NCBI GenBank assembly: GCA_008729055.1
Contig: SDUX01000017.1
Coordinates: 1-35,981, forward strand
DNA from: Pyropia haitanensis
Lineage: Eukaryota; Rhodophyta; Bangiophyceae; Bangiales; Bangiaceae
Direction of reading: 5' to 3'
Length of the DNA stretch: 35,981 bases
Shown here: positions 26,563-35,981 of the stretch, one piece after another
Position numbering within the stretch: the stretch's first letter is position 1
Layout of the letters: each line of letters starts with the position of its first letter
Notes under the pieces: generated by a model
Database searches by the model: none
Told to the model about the DNA's origin: nothing
The model's input: the letters and a program-made list of their open reading frames with translations, nothing else
Program-made: the position numbers and the translations under genes

Positions 26563-27530
26563 TGCCGCGAGCGCGGCTGCGACGGCGCGCGCGCGGCGCC
26601 GCGCGGTGGCGGCGGCGGCAACGCCGTGCGGGTAGACCAGTCGGAGGGCCTGGCATCGGCGCTGTCGGGCGGGTGCCGGCGATCCCGACAGGGGCTCAAC
26701 CCCGGCCGGGTGTCACCGGGCGCGGCAGCGGGTTAGGCGTCGGCGGCGGCCGGGCGGGTGCGGGGGGTGGTCATCCCATCCCACTCAAAAGGTATGAGAG
26801 CGCCACACCAACGTCAGCAAGTCGAACAGCAGCGCACAAGCTGGACAGAAGCGGGTACTCCTTTTCAGCACACTCCACCCGCAGGAACATTGCAGCATCT
26901 TGATGCCTACAACAAAAGCCGAACGGTGACGACAGTATTGTCGCTCACAGCCGCGAAGACCAGGAGAAACGAATAAATGACCGAGGCCCACCCAAGCTAG
27001 ACACGCCGGGCCACTCAGCGCGAAACATGCGTCAACTCCCCACATGGTCTAGCCACGACATCTGAAGCGCCGGCCGTTGCGGTGCTGCCGCCGTCCGCCG
27101 TCGCTCGCTGTGTGTTCCGCCGTCGGTTTCGTTGTCGCCGCCCCTTATCCAGGGAGCAGCGGGCCATCGGCCCGCCGCCTTGCGCTCGCGGCGCCTTCGC
27201 GGCGTCCTGGCGTGTTGCGTTGTAGCCGCCCTTGCCGCAGCGCGCGCCTATCGCCGCCAGCCTTGCGTGCTGCCGCCGCGGGCCCGCGTGTTGCGCCTTG
27301 TCGCCGCTTGTGGCGCCGCCGCGCCTCGCCGTCGCCCTTGCCGCTGTGCCGTCGGGCGCCGCCCGCCGGCGCCCGTCGCTTGCACTTGGTCGCCGCCCCT
27401 TGCCGACGCGCCTGGCCACCGGCCGGGCCGCAGCTCATGCGACGACGGCCTCCCGCTTCAGACCGCCCCCGCTCTCGCCCTCTGTCGCCGCCCACCGCCG
27501 ACCCCTCCCTCAGCCTCCACCAGCCCGCGC
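26466..27530. other. 3' flank of the nucleoporin and GC-rich spacer
   Basis: 26500-26570 is a long GGC triplet run. GAATAAATGA at about 26969-26978 contains an AATAAA that could be a poly(A) signal for the plus strand, about 500 bp past the nucleoporin stop. From 27070 the sequence is GCC-rich and contains two early units of the ~88-bp minisatellite motif (GTGTTGCG near 27212 and 27286). Confidence 0.3.
26785..26913 (-). CDS. Possible terminal exon with CxC-CxxC zinc motif
   Basis: The minus strand reads IKMLQCSCGWSVLKRSTRFC followed by PACALLFDLLTLVWRSHTF and a stop at 26785-26787. The C-x-C-x12-C-x2-C spacing and the surrounding residues look like a small zinc ribbon. The part before it reads TTTTGTTGTAG, a good 3' splice site, ending at about 26914, so this may be the last exon of a minus-strand gene or a transposase relic. 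The first in-frame ATG is at 26898. No upstream exon was identified. Confidence 0.25.
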   Translation of the reverse strand, partial: VVGIKMLQCSCGWSVLKRSTRFCPACALLFDLLTLVWRSHTF

Positions 27531-27537
27531 CACACCC

Positions 27538-27602
27538 AACAAAAAAAACATCTTATTTAAAGATTATTGAAAAACAACCGCTTGAAAAAACAATAGAAAA
27601 AG
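27538..27602. other. AT-rich island in GC-rich DNA
   Basis: About 65 bases, including AAAAAAAACATCTTATTTAA and several A runs (TTGAAAAACAACCGCTTGAA), stand out from strongly GC-rich surroundings. It contains a near-repeat TTGAAAAA/TTGAAAAAA about 17 bp apart. A TATTTAAA element could serve as a TATA box, or the island may be a poly(A)-like insertion remnant or an unwinding site. No gene start is evident next to it. Confidence 0.4.
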
Positions 27603-28329
27603 GCTCAGCTGGACACAAGGGCAGCTGCGGGGGAAGCATCGGCCCGAAGTCTCATGCAATGACAGCAGCTGCGGTGGTGGCTAGAGGCGGCCGGCGTTGC
27701 CTCGCGGTGGCGCCCCCCCCCCACGCAAACGGCCGTCCAACGCAGCGCCCAGGACGCGACGGGGCACCGTCCCAAAAGTGCCTCCGCCACGTCCGTGCAC
27801 CTCCCCGGCACGTCGTCGCCACCGACCCGCATGACCACCGATACCACCGAAGCACCAACCTGCCACCACCCACCACCGTAACGCTTACCTGTAGTTTGGG
27901 GCTGCGGCAGCCCTACCAACATCGGGTGCCACCGACGGCTACACCCGCCACCACCACGTTACGCCAATCCACAACGCCGGCCACGCACGACGGCGGGACG
28001 CCCTCCGCAGCTGCCGTCCGGCCGCACGTGCGTGACCGTCGCCACGACCGGCCCGCCCACTCCGGCAGATGCACCACACACAGCGCAGCCGCCACCACAC
28101 CCACGCGAGCCACCTAGTGGCTCCAAAACGCCACGCACGCCGGCGCGCTACATGCATCACTCTCCGCCCGCACCTCGCCCACCCTCCCCTGGCCATCCCG
28201 TCCTTCGCCCTGTCCCCGCGTCTATCGAAGCTCACGCGCACGACACAAACCTGCCGCCGACGCCACCGGCCGCTGCCGCCCCCTGCCGCTGCCTTGTTAC
28301 TTGCGCCGCCGCTTGCGCTGCCGCCGACC

Positions 28330-29220
28330 GCCGGCCGCGGCCGTGTATGCCCTGTCGCGCCCTTGGCGCCGCCAGCCGCCGATGCGCGCGCCGCCTTGCC
28401 GCTGCCGCCGCCGCCGCCGGCCGCTCGTGTAGCCCTTGTCCCGCGCCTTTGCCGGCCGCCAGCCGCCATCGGCCCCGCCGTTGCCGCTGCCGCGCGCGCC
28501 GCGCCGCCGCCGTGTTGCCGCTTGTCGCCGCCTCTTTGCCGCCGCCCGGCCGCCATCGTGCCGCCGCCCCTTGCCGCATGCCGGGCCACCCGCCGCCGCC
28601 CCGTGTTGCGTTTGTCGCCGGCGCCATTTGCCGTCGTCGCCGCCATTCGCCGCGCGTCCCTTGGCCGCTGCCGCCGCCGCGCCGCCGCCGTGTTTGCCGT
28701 GTCGGGCCGCCCTTGCCGGCCGCAGCCGCCTATCGCCGCCGCCCTTGCGCGCTGCCAGAGTTGCCGCGCGCCGGCCGCCGCCGTCTTGCAGCTTGTCGCC
28801 GCCCTTGCCGCAGCGCGCCGCCATCCGCCGCCGCCCCTTGCCGCTGCGCCGCCGCCGCCGCCGCCAGTGTTGGCCCTTGTGCGCCGGCCCTTGGCCACGC
28901 AGCCGCCCGCGCATCGCCGGCCGCCCTTCGCCGCTGCGGCCGCGACCGGCGCCGTGTTGCCACTTTGTCGGGCCCGCACCTTGCCGTCGTCGAGCCGCCA
29001 TCGCGCCAGTCCCTTGCCGCTGCGCCTGGCCGCGCCGCGGCCGTGTTTGCCTTGTCGCCGCTCTTGACGCCGTCGCCGCTCATCGCCGCCGTCTGCTTGT
29101 CTCTGCGTCCGTCGGCCAACGCGCGCCCGCGTGTTGCACTTGTGGCCGGCCCGCAGCCGCCGTGCGCCGCGCATCTCCGCCGCCCTAGTCGCCCGTGCAC
29201 CGGCCCTTCGCCTTCTGCCG
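28330..29220. repeat. Degenerate ~88-bp minisatellite
   Basis: The anchor GTGTTGCC/GTGTTTGCC followed by a CTTGTCGCCG-like block recurs at about 28343, 28427, 28512, 28603, 28690, 28783, 28867, 28954, 29043 and 29131, a spacing of 84-93 bp. The rest of each unit is GCC-rich with recurring CCCTTGCCGC. Units are strongly diverged from each other. All frames are open because stops are rare in such sequence, so long Ala/Arg/Pro ORFs here are not called. Confidence 0.65.
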
Positions 29221-32200
29221 TTGCTGCCGCCGCACACCGATCGCGTGCACTCGCCTCCATCCCGGGCCGGGCGCGGGCGGCGCGGGTTCGGGACCGCGGC
29301 CGGCTTTGGCCGCCCGCCCCTGCCTCGCCCCACCACCACCGATGCCGAGCGCAACCACTGGGCGCACGCCTTGCCGCCACCGGACGCCTCCCCGCCGGTT
29401 TTGCCACACGGCAGCCTCCGCCGCCGCCGCCACGCGCCGCCGCTCGGCGGATGGCCAAGCCCCGCTCGACCGAGCGTCCCGCGCTTCGTCGCACGCGCCG
29501 GCGGGCTCAGGGCGGCGAGCGCTGGCGGCGCACACTTCGTCGGCTCGCAGCCTCCCGCTCTCGCCCCCGCTTTTGCTCCAGTCCGCCTCGTTAGATACTG
29601 CGACCCACTTTCTGAACGAGCACGCGCTCGAAAGGTCGGGCCGTGTGCGCCAACGACAGGAAAATGAGGTCAACGCGTCGAGGCGCCCGTGCTCCGCCAG
29701 CCGCTCTCATTCTTGAGACACACCAGCACGCCGCCGGCGCGCCATGGCCATCATCGGCGTCAAATGCCCTACGGCTGGGCGCACCCGACCGATCGAGGCC
29801 ACCACTATCCAGAGCCGACGACGCGCGGGGTCGCCGCTTGCAGGCGCCGTCACACCTCGCGCCGACAGGGGACGCGCCACGCAACCGCCCAGCGGCAGCT
29901 AGCTCCGTACGCTCGCACCACCACGACCTCTGCGCCACCACCAACACGGCTTCGTCTCTATTCGCTCGATCGCGACGCTGGCCGACCGGCGCTCGCGACT
30001 TAACACGCGCAGGTGGTCGACGCCTTCCGCTACGGTGTGCATTTCGGTCACCTCCTCGTCGGCAGCTTACCGAGCCACACGCGCGGCACGCTGCATCGCT
30101 GGACCGTGCCGTCCCGTATACCCCCACCGCGTTGCCGCGCCCACCCGCAGGCCGCTGTGTTTCACGGCCCTGGACTGGGCGCTCAGCAGGCCCTACTGGC
30201 TGCCCTGCTGGCCCTCGACGGAGCGCAGATTCGCGCAGGGAGGACGCTTCCGCGTGGGCCGACACAACGTGACTTGCGACACCGGATTGCAGGAGCTCAC
30301 CGGCTGGCGTCTGGGCGGGCCATCGCGGCGGCAGAGGCATAGAACACAGGGGTGCCGCGCGTTACCCGGCCCGCCGCCGCGGACCCGGTCCCTTGCATTT
30401 GCCGCACATTCGTGGGCGCGTCGGCAGGCCCGAGGCGCCAGGCCGGCCGGCGAGGCACTCCGCGCGACCCACCTCGCACAGGCCGCCGCCCTTTCCCGCG
30501 TACGCGAGGCGGCGCCGGGAGTGCCTCGGGCCGCTGGCGCGGCGCAGCCGGAGCGCGAGGGCGCGGCGACGAACGGGGCGCGGCACGCGCGCACTCGTGG
30601 GCGGGCTGGACACGCGGGAAGCAGACGGCAGGGCGGCGGGGCCGGGACAGCGCCGCAGCCCGCGCGGCTGCCATCGGCGTGGCGCTCTCCCGCGCTAGCC
30701 GAGGCTCGGCGGCGCGGCGAGGCTTCGCGCGGTGGGTCGACGCACGCGCGCGCACTCAGCGACGCCCCCCACGGGGCCGTGTGCGATCCGCGGCGCCGGC
30801 GGCGCGTGGGGGGTTGGGCGGGGCCGCGGGCGCGTGCGCGGCCCGGCCCCCGCCGGCCGTCCCTCCGGACGGCTCGTAACCCACCGCCCCGTGCCGCAAC
30901 CCGCTGCGATATACCAGCCATGCAGCAGTGCCGCATGCCACCCTCGCTGCACGTCCCCGGCGGCCCCCCACCACCGCCGCCACACTTCGCCGCGCCATCC
31001 CCCACGCCACGCCCGCCTTGGGCTGCCGGTCGCCGTCTACGTCATAGCGGCGGGCTCGGACACCAGACGAGACGGGCGAGTCCGCAGCGGTGGGCGCGGG
31101 CGGTGGAGGAGCGAGAGCTGCCACTTATGCAACGCCCTTTGTGTGTCTCGCAGACGTCAAGGAAGGAAACAGACAGAGAAACGTGCACGGCGGCCCTAGT
31201 GCCGGTCGCGCACCGCTCGAGCCGACACCGGTCACGGCTCAGGCGGCGCCGCAGTGTACGCGGCATGGCGGCAACACCCCGTATTTGCTCGAGCTGATTA
31301 AGCGGGGCAGGAACGGCGGGAGGGGCGGGCGGTCGGAGCAGCTAGCGAGGCGGGAGGGAGATTCGGCGGGAAAACTGGCGACGCGCAGGCGGTAGGCGGG
31401 CGAGGCGGTAGGCGGGCAGGTGGGCGGCGGCGGCAACGGGCGTCGCCGGTGCGCGCGAGACCGCGGGTTCGGCGGGCCGGGCGGGCGGCAGCGTGCCACA
31501 CCACCGGCGCGCTCCAGGCTCCGGCTTGCTCACGCCGGGCGGCAGTTGTGCGGGCACGGGCGGGCGCCACGAGCCGCGCACCCGACAAGAGACCGGCCGC
31601 GCTCGACGGACCCGGCCCCGGCAGGGCGGGGCGGGGTCGGTGCCGCCGGCGTCGACGAGGTCGCTTCCCGCACTCGCCGCACGTGCAGGTGCGCTGGCGG
31701 GCGCAGCGCGGCGGCGACGGCGGCCAGCGCCGCGCAGGGGCTGGAGCGAGAGAGCGACCCACCGGTGGGCCCAGGGCCGGTCCGTGGCGGCGGCGGGCGG
31801 GGCGCGGGGCCGCGGTGCGCAGACCGGCGGCCGGGTCGGGGTGGGACGTCGGGGCGGGGCACTCGCCGAGAGGACCGCCCGGCCCGCCCGCCACGCGCAG
31901 CGCCCCGCCGCGCACACGACCCCCGCGCGCGGGCGCGAGGCGCACACCGACCGGGCGCGGGCCGGGCCCGTCGCGGGCGGCGCGGTGCTCCCAGCACGAG
32001 GAGGTACAGGGTTATCGCCGCCGGGCCGGCGCAGGCGTGCTTAGGGTACGTGCTGGGCTGAGGCGCCAATATTAGCGTCCAGGCGGCTCCGGGGAGCCTC
32101 TGACAGGGGTTCCGGGCGGGCGCCGAGATATGTCCCCGTCCGACCCCCACGGGGGTGGGCGGGATTAGCGGCCGCTTGCGCGCGTCGGCTGCTGCTCCTG

Positions 32201-34120
32201 CCCGTCGCACCCCGCGCAGACCCGCACTGCCCGCGGAGGGACCAACCCCGCGGCGGGCGCGCCCGGCTGGCCGGACTGCCGCACCCGGAGGGTCTGCGGG
32301 ACGCCCGGGCGAGCGGAGGGACGGACGCGGGAGGTTCTCGGGACGTGGCTCGCACGGCGCAAGAGCGCTCTGTTTACAGGTCAGGTCGTCACGGCAGGGC
32401 CAGGCGCCGCTCAGGCAGCGGTTGGCGGAACTTCATCGCCGCTCGCCGCGCTCAGCCAGCCGCAAGCGTTGGCGGGCCGGCTGCGCCAGGGCAGGCGCGT
32501 GTGCGGAAGGGGCGCCTTCGTTCTACACCTGAGATTCCGTCTTCGGTGACGCATCAGGTTCGGTGAGGGAACGGCCAACGGCTAATTAGGCAACCCCCAC
32601 CGCCCGTCCGCCGTGGGGCGCGCCAGCCGTGCCCGCGCGCCCGCTTGGCTCTTTGTGCGTCTGAGCACAGTCTCGCCGTGAGGGGGGCGAGAGGCGCGGG
32701 TCACTGGGGCGGGAGCAGCCGGCACCCGCGGGAGGGCAGCAGGCGCCGCGCACCAGCGAGCCGCGGCGGTACGGAGGGGACCTGTCACCAGACTGCTACG
32801 GCCTGTAGGTCAGAGCATCGCCGCCCACCAAGCCGGCCAGCCGGCGATCCCGCGCCCGCGTGCTCCGCACCCCCCCCCCGCCTGCGTCGGCCGCCCCACG
32901 GCCGCGCCGCTCTCCGTCCGATTCGCCGCGCCACCCGCGTCCGCCGCCGCCCGGCCGCGCCAGCCCGCGCGCCGTCACGCGCGGCGTCGCCTCTTGCGGA
33001 GGCCACCACCGCGGCGGCGCGCCCGCGGCCGCCGTGCCCCGAGAGTCCCTTTCCTCCCCTTCCCGCTCTCCCTCCCCCGCCTTCACGCTGCGCGCAGCGC
33101 GTGGCAGAAGGGCGGGCGCCGTCCGGTGCAGTACAGCGAGCGCCGCCACGGAGCGGGTGGTGGCGGTGGTGTCGGCCGGCGGCGCGGCCGCCGCCGCCAT
33201 GGGCCGCCGGCGCGCCTGCCAGCGCCGGCGAGGGTGGGCGGCGAAAAGGGGGGGGGTGCAGCGCGGTGAGCAAGCGCCGCGCACGAAGGGCGCGCGGACA
33301 GGCGCGCCCGCAGCGTCGCGTTGTCGAGCGGCACGCCGCGGCGGCGTCCGAAGCGGCGCGCAGGGACGACGAATGGCGCAGTCGGCGGCGCCGCCGGCGG
33401 AAAGCCGGCCGTTATGGCTCCCTGACGCTGCGCGCCCGCAGACGCTCCCGCCGCTGTCGCGCGCGCCGTCGGCGGCGTCCGCGCGCCCCCCCCCGCGGCA
33501 CCAGAGTCCGAGAGCGCCAGCCACCAGCCGAAAGAACAGCGGCCTGCCGCGCGCCTTGACGTACTCATCGAGCAGGACGCAGCGCCGCGAGCGACGCCAG
33601 CACGTCGCCTCCATCGCCAGCGACGGGTCGGTGAGGCACGCGCCCCAGCCGCACCAGCGCGTGCGACTCGACGACGGCGCCGTGGAAGCGGCGGCACACG
33701 GTCCGCACAGCGCCAGGATGCGTTGATGCGGGCGTGTCACGTCACTGCCGGCCGCCGCCGCAGCCGCCGCCGTCGACGCCACGTCGGCGTCGAGCTCGCG
33801 CAGTCAGAGGCGGGGACCACCGAGGCAAGGTAAGGGCGTCTGCAAAGTCTCGCCGCCGACGCGACCAGGACGCCGCAGAGACCGTCAGTGGAGGGCGCCG
33901 CCTCCCCGCGGCGCCGCCGGCGAAGGCGGCAGCGGGGGACGCCAACGGGCGGCTCCACGCCGCGGCCGCCGCCGCTGCCGGCGCCTGGCTCCGCCCGCCC
34001 GGGGACGTCCGCCGCGCTCGGTCGGCGGCTCGTCCCCATTTGTCCGCCTAGGGAAACCGCCAGGGGTACACGCGCGGCTGGCGGAACGTTGGCGTGGACG
34101 CCGGCGCCGCCCCCCGCCCT
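29221..34120. other. GC-rich region without recognised genes
   Basis: Long ORFs exist on both strands but read as Arg/Ala/Pro/Gly mixtures. Places that look slightly more protein-like are plus 30155-30345 (LDWALSRPYWLPCWPSTERR) and minus 33545-33730 (SLAMEATCWRRSRRCVLLDE), neither recognisable. A consensus donor AAGGTAAGG lies at about 33827-33835 on the plus strand. I see no RNA gene or mobile-element protein. Confidence 0.35.
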
Positions 34121-34134
34121 GGCCCCAGAGCCGC

Positions 34135-34148
34135 AAAAAAAAAAAAAA
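34135..34148 (+). repeat. A14 tract
   Basis: An uninterrupted run of 14 A lies within GC-rich sequence, preceded by GAGCCGC and followed by GGGGCCCACGGGGG. It may be the poly(A) tail of a retroposed copy, but no target duplication was identified. Downstream, about 34215-34348 on the plus strand, is a short frame with normal protein composition (TWYQLEDISEDWQQAPYDRS, ending TCGPRV) and no recognised family. Confidence 0.4.
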
Positions 34149-34659
34149 GGGGCCCACGGGGGCGTCACAATCCGCGTCGAGTCGGGCGGACGGCGGCGCG
34201 CTCCGCCACCGCCACCGACCACAGCACGTGGTATCAGCTCGAAGACATCTCGGAGGACTGGCAGCAAGCACCGTACGACAGGTCCAATCCCAGTCTAGCC
34301 ATGCAAGGTCAGTTCAAACGCCTAGTCACCTGCGGTCCACGAGTGTAAAATTGCAATGCATCATCCTCGCAACCTGCAAGCTGCTCGTTCCCGCCGGTCC
34401 GCCTGCGCCGCGCTCCGCTGTGTCTTGGCCGGTCGCCTGCCCGCGCTCACGCGTCGTCCATACCCGGTCGCCGTGCAAGCACCGGCACGCGGGCGGCGCG
34501 GGAAAGTGGGGCGGTGGCTAGCTGGCGAGACGCGGCAGCGGACCTTTTGATGCTGTCGCGGCGGACGGGCGGCCGGCGTGTCTGGGCTACCAGGGCACGC
34601 CGGCGTTTGTGCGTCGCGGCGGTGCACGCGGGCTTGCTGCAGGTGCGAGCACGGGCGTG

Positions 34660-34700
34660 GCAGGCGCACCCTATAATTGGGGCGCTGAAGGCGCCGAGCG
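34660..34700 (+). promoter_or_regulatory. Weak candidate promoter
   Basis: CACCCTATAATTGGGGCG at about 34668-34685 has a TATA-like element with an overlapping ATTGG (inverted CCAAT). A CT-rich stretch at about 34790-34815 could hold an initiator. No confident coding sequence follows, so this is only a possibility. Confidence 0.15.
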
Positions 34701-35595
34701 GCGCGGCTTGGGTCTCTGCGCGGCACGCCCGCTCTCTCGCGCGCCCACCCTGCCCTCCTTGGTTCCTCTGCTTCTGGGCTCGTCGCCCCGTCTCTATCTC
34801 TCTCTTCGTTGTCTCGCGTTGTGTGGCGCGCCGCTACCGGCGTGCCCTTTCCGTCTGGCACTCGCGGCGGTCCGGCGACTACAGCGCGTGCCAGACCGAG
34901 CCGTCACGCGGCGCTCAGCAGTATTTCCTTAGGGCGTGGATAGTTAGTGGTCGAGTCCAGCAAAGTCATATGCGTTCCTTGGCTCTCCCGGCCCGCCCTT
35001 CGCAGAGGTGTTAGAAAGAGAAATCCAGGTGGAATCAGCCAAATCCGAACAGGGCCAGCCAATTGGCCCTCCCGAATCATCAAAGGAACACAACACTTAT
35101 CGGTGGCGCCCGTCCCGCGACCAGTGCCCGAGAGCACAATGCAGGATGCAGCAAGCAAGCTCCTGTTGGGCGTCTCTCTGCACAAGCTTCGCCCATTGCA
35201 CGCAGCCGCATGTACGTGTTCGTACGTTGCCCTTCTGCCAGGCAGGCTACGGAAGTATCGTGTGGCGTGAGGCGCTCATAGACCGCCGCTACTCGAGTTT
35301 TGCTGTGAGCACGGATAACTGACGTGTTAATGGTGGGCACTATGCAATGGCACTGTCTTTTTTTCTGTCACGTCCTTGTGAATGCCGGAGTGGAATGCTC
35401 GATAGGATGTTATAGGTCATGCGCGCTGGTTTCGCGGGGTCCTTCTCCGTCCGCCTCCCCATGCACGCCTACTAAGGCTATCGTCCACTGCAACGTGCCC
35501 TGCCCCGGCAAGGACATGCCAGTTCCCCCTATCTCCGCTGCCCGTGGTCATCTTCTGAGCGCCACCACCTGGCTGTCGCTGACACGCTGGGGCTC

Positions 35596-35981
35596 TGAAC
35601 GGCTGCTGCATTCCGTGTGCCGTGGGAACTGCTGACGGTGAACACGTCCCAACTCCTTCATTGAAAGCCAAGCGCATTACGGTCAGATGGAGAACAAGAA
35701 TGGACAGGATGGAGTCCATCCTGGACGAGATGAAAGTCGTCAACACGCGCGCGCAGCTGGACATGAAATGAAACATACGCGTGCGCTTGCAGGCCTGCGC
35801 AGCGCTTGCCCTAAGCGACATCGTACGCGCGACGACCCCAGAGCTTGCTGTTGGCGCTCAGGCAAACGAACTTAAACAAGCTGAGAACGAGAGGAGGACG
35901 TCTGAGGCTTGGAAGCTGCAGCATGCGACACGATGCAGAAGGCCGCGCGGCAAGGATTTTGATGCCTGTGGAGGAGGTGCG
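35596..35981 (+). CDS. Possible partial gene at the right edge
   Basis: Two neighbouring plus-strand frames have normal protein composition. One, ending at a TGA at about 35787, reads LKAKRITVRWRTRMDRMESI and then LDEMKVVNTRAQLDMK. The other, from about 35779 to the window end, reads ACAALALSDIVRATTPEL followed by ANELKQAENERRTSEAWKLQ, a coiled-coil-like pattern. They may be exons of one gene (a CTTGCAG acceptor-like site lies at about 35791-35797), resembling in style the helical tail of the SAP/Myb-like protein. The window ends inside the second frame. Confidence 0.25.

Noticed and set aside
31655..31705. C2H2 zinc-finger-like CGECGK on the minus strand
   Set aside because: No paired histidines follow and the surroundings are Arg/Pro filler; likely chance in GC-rich DNA.
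27077..33782. Many ORFs of 200-520 aa on both strands
   Set aside because: Same compositional effect, within satellite-like or GC-rich DNA; no motif, start context or ordered protein-like stretch supports them.

Overview
The window looks like nuclear DNA of a GC-rich eukaryote. The evidence is a 151-bp GT-AG intron (14835-14985), eukaryotic transposase families (KDZ, PIF/Harbinger, Tc1/mariner), a Nup93/Nic96-type nucleoporin, and the absence of bacterial operons or ribosome-binding sites. Long tracts of GGC/GCC low complexity open all six frames. A bangiophyte red alga of the Porphyra/Pyropia kind would fit this, but that is inference from composition and gene style, not proof.

Layout. 1-2750 holds no gene I recognise. 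2755-3120 is a decayed mariner-type transposase on the minus strand. 3125-8760 is an unusual block packed with short perfect hairpins (8-13 bp stems, 1-8 nt loops, about every 50 nt). It includes the body of an unknown protein gene (4345-6063) with a second, overlapping reading frame (5594-5950), a tRNA-like Pol III promoter, diverged duplications, minisatellites, and a TATA/CCAAT-type promoter at its right end. 8760-10400 is unremarkable, and 10480-12260 is GC-rich low complexity with long G runs.

13105-19818 is the most informative part: a KDZ-type (CxC5/CxC6) transposase gene in pieces. Its CxC5 zinc-cluster part (13105-13680) is separated from its CxC6 part (17104 onward) by a two-gene PIF/Harbinger-like element. 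That element carries a SAP plus Myb/SANT-like protein gene on the plus strand with one intron (14196-15555) and a DDE transposase on the minus strand (15712-16956), bounded by a 12-bp inverted repeat. In the second KDZ part, the CxC6 cluster and the catalytic C-terminus share one open frame, joined through about 3.5 copies of a 333-bp (111-codon) tandem repeat.

20246-23010 on the minus strand carries two overlapping ORFs of unknown function that may be one gene with a frame change. 24019-26465 encodes a Nup93/Nic96-like nucleoporin whose frame changes several times, mostly at G or C runs, and which has a TAG where the family has a tryptophan. From 26500 to the right edge the sequence is mostly GC-rich satellite-like DNA, with an ~88-bp degenerate minisatellite at 28330-29220, an AT-rich island at 27538-27602, and a possible partial gene at the right edge.

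Overall this is a transposon-rich accessory region with nested insertions and one likely host gene (the nucleoporin). All family calls come from reading motifs; no database search was possible.
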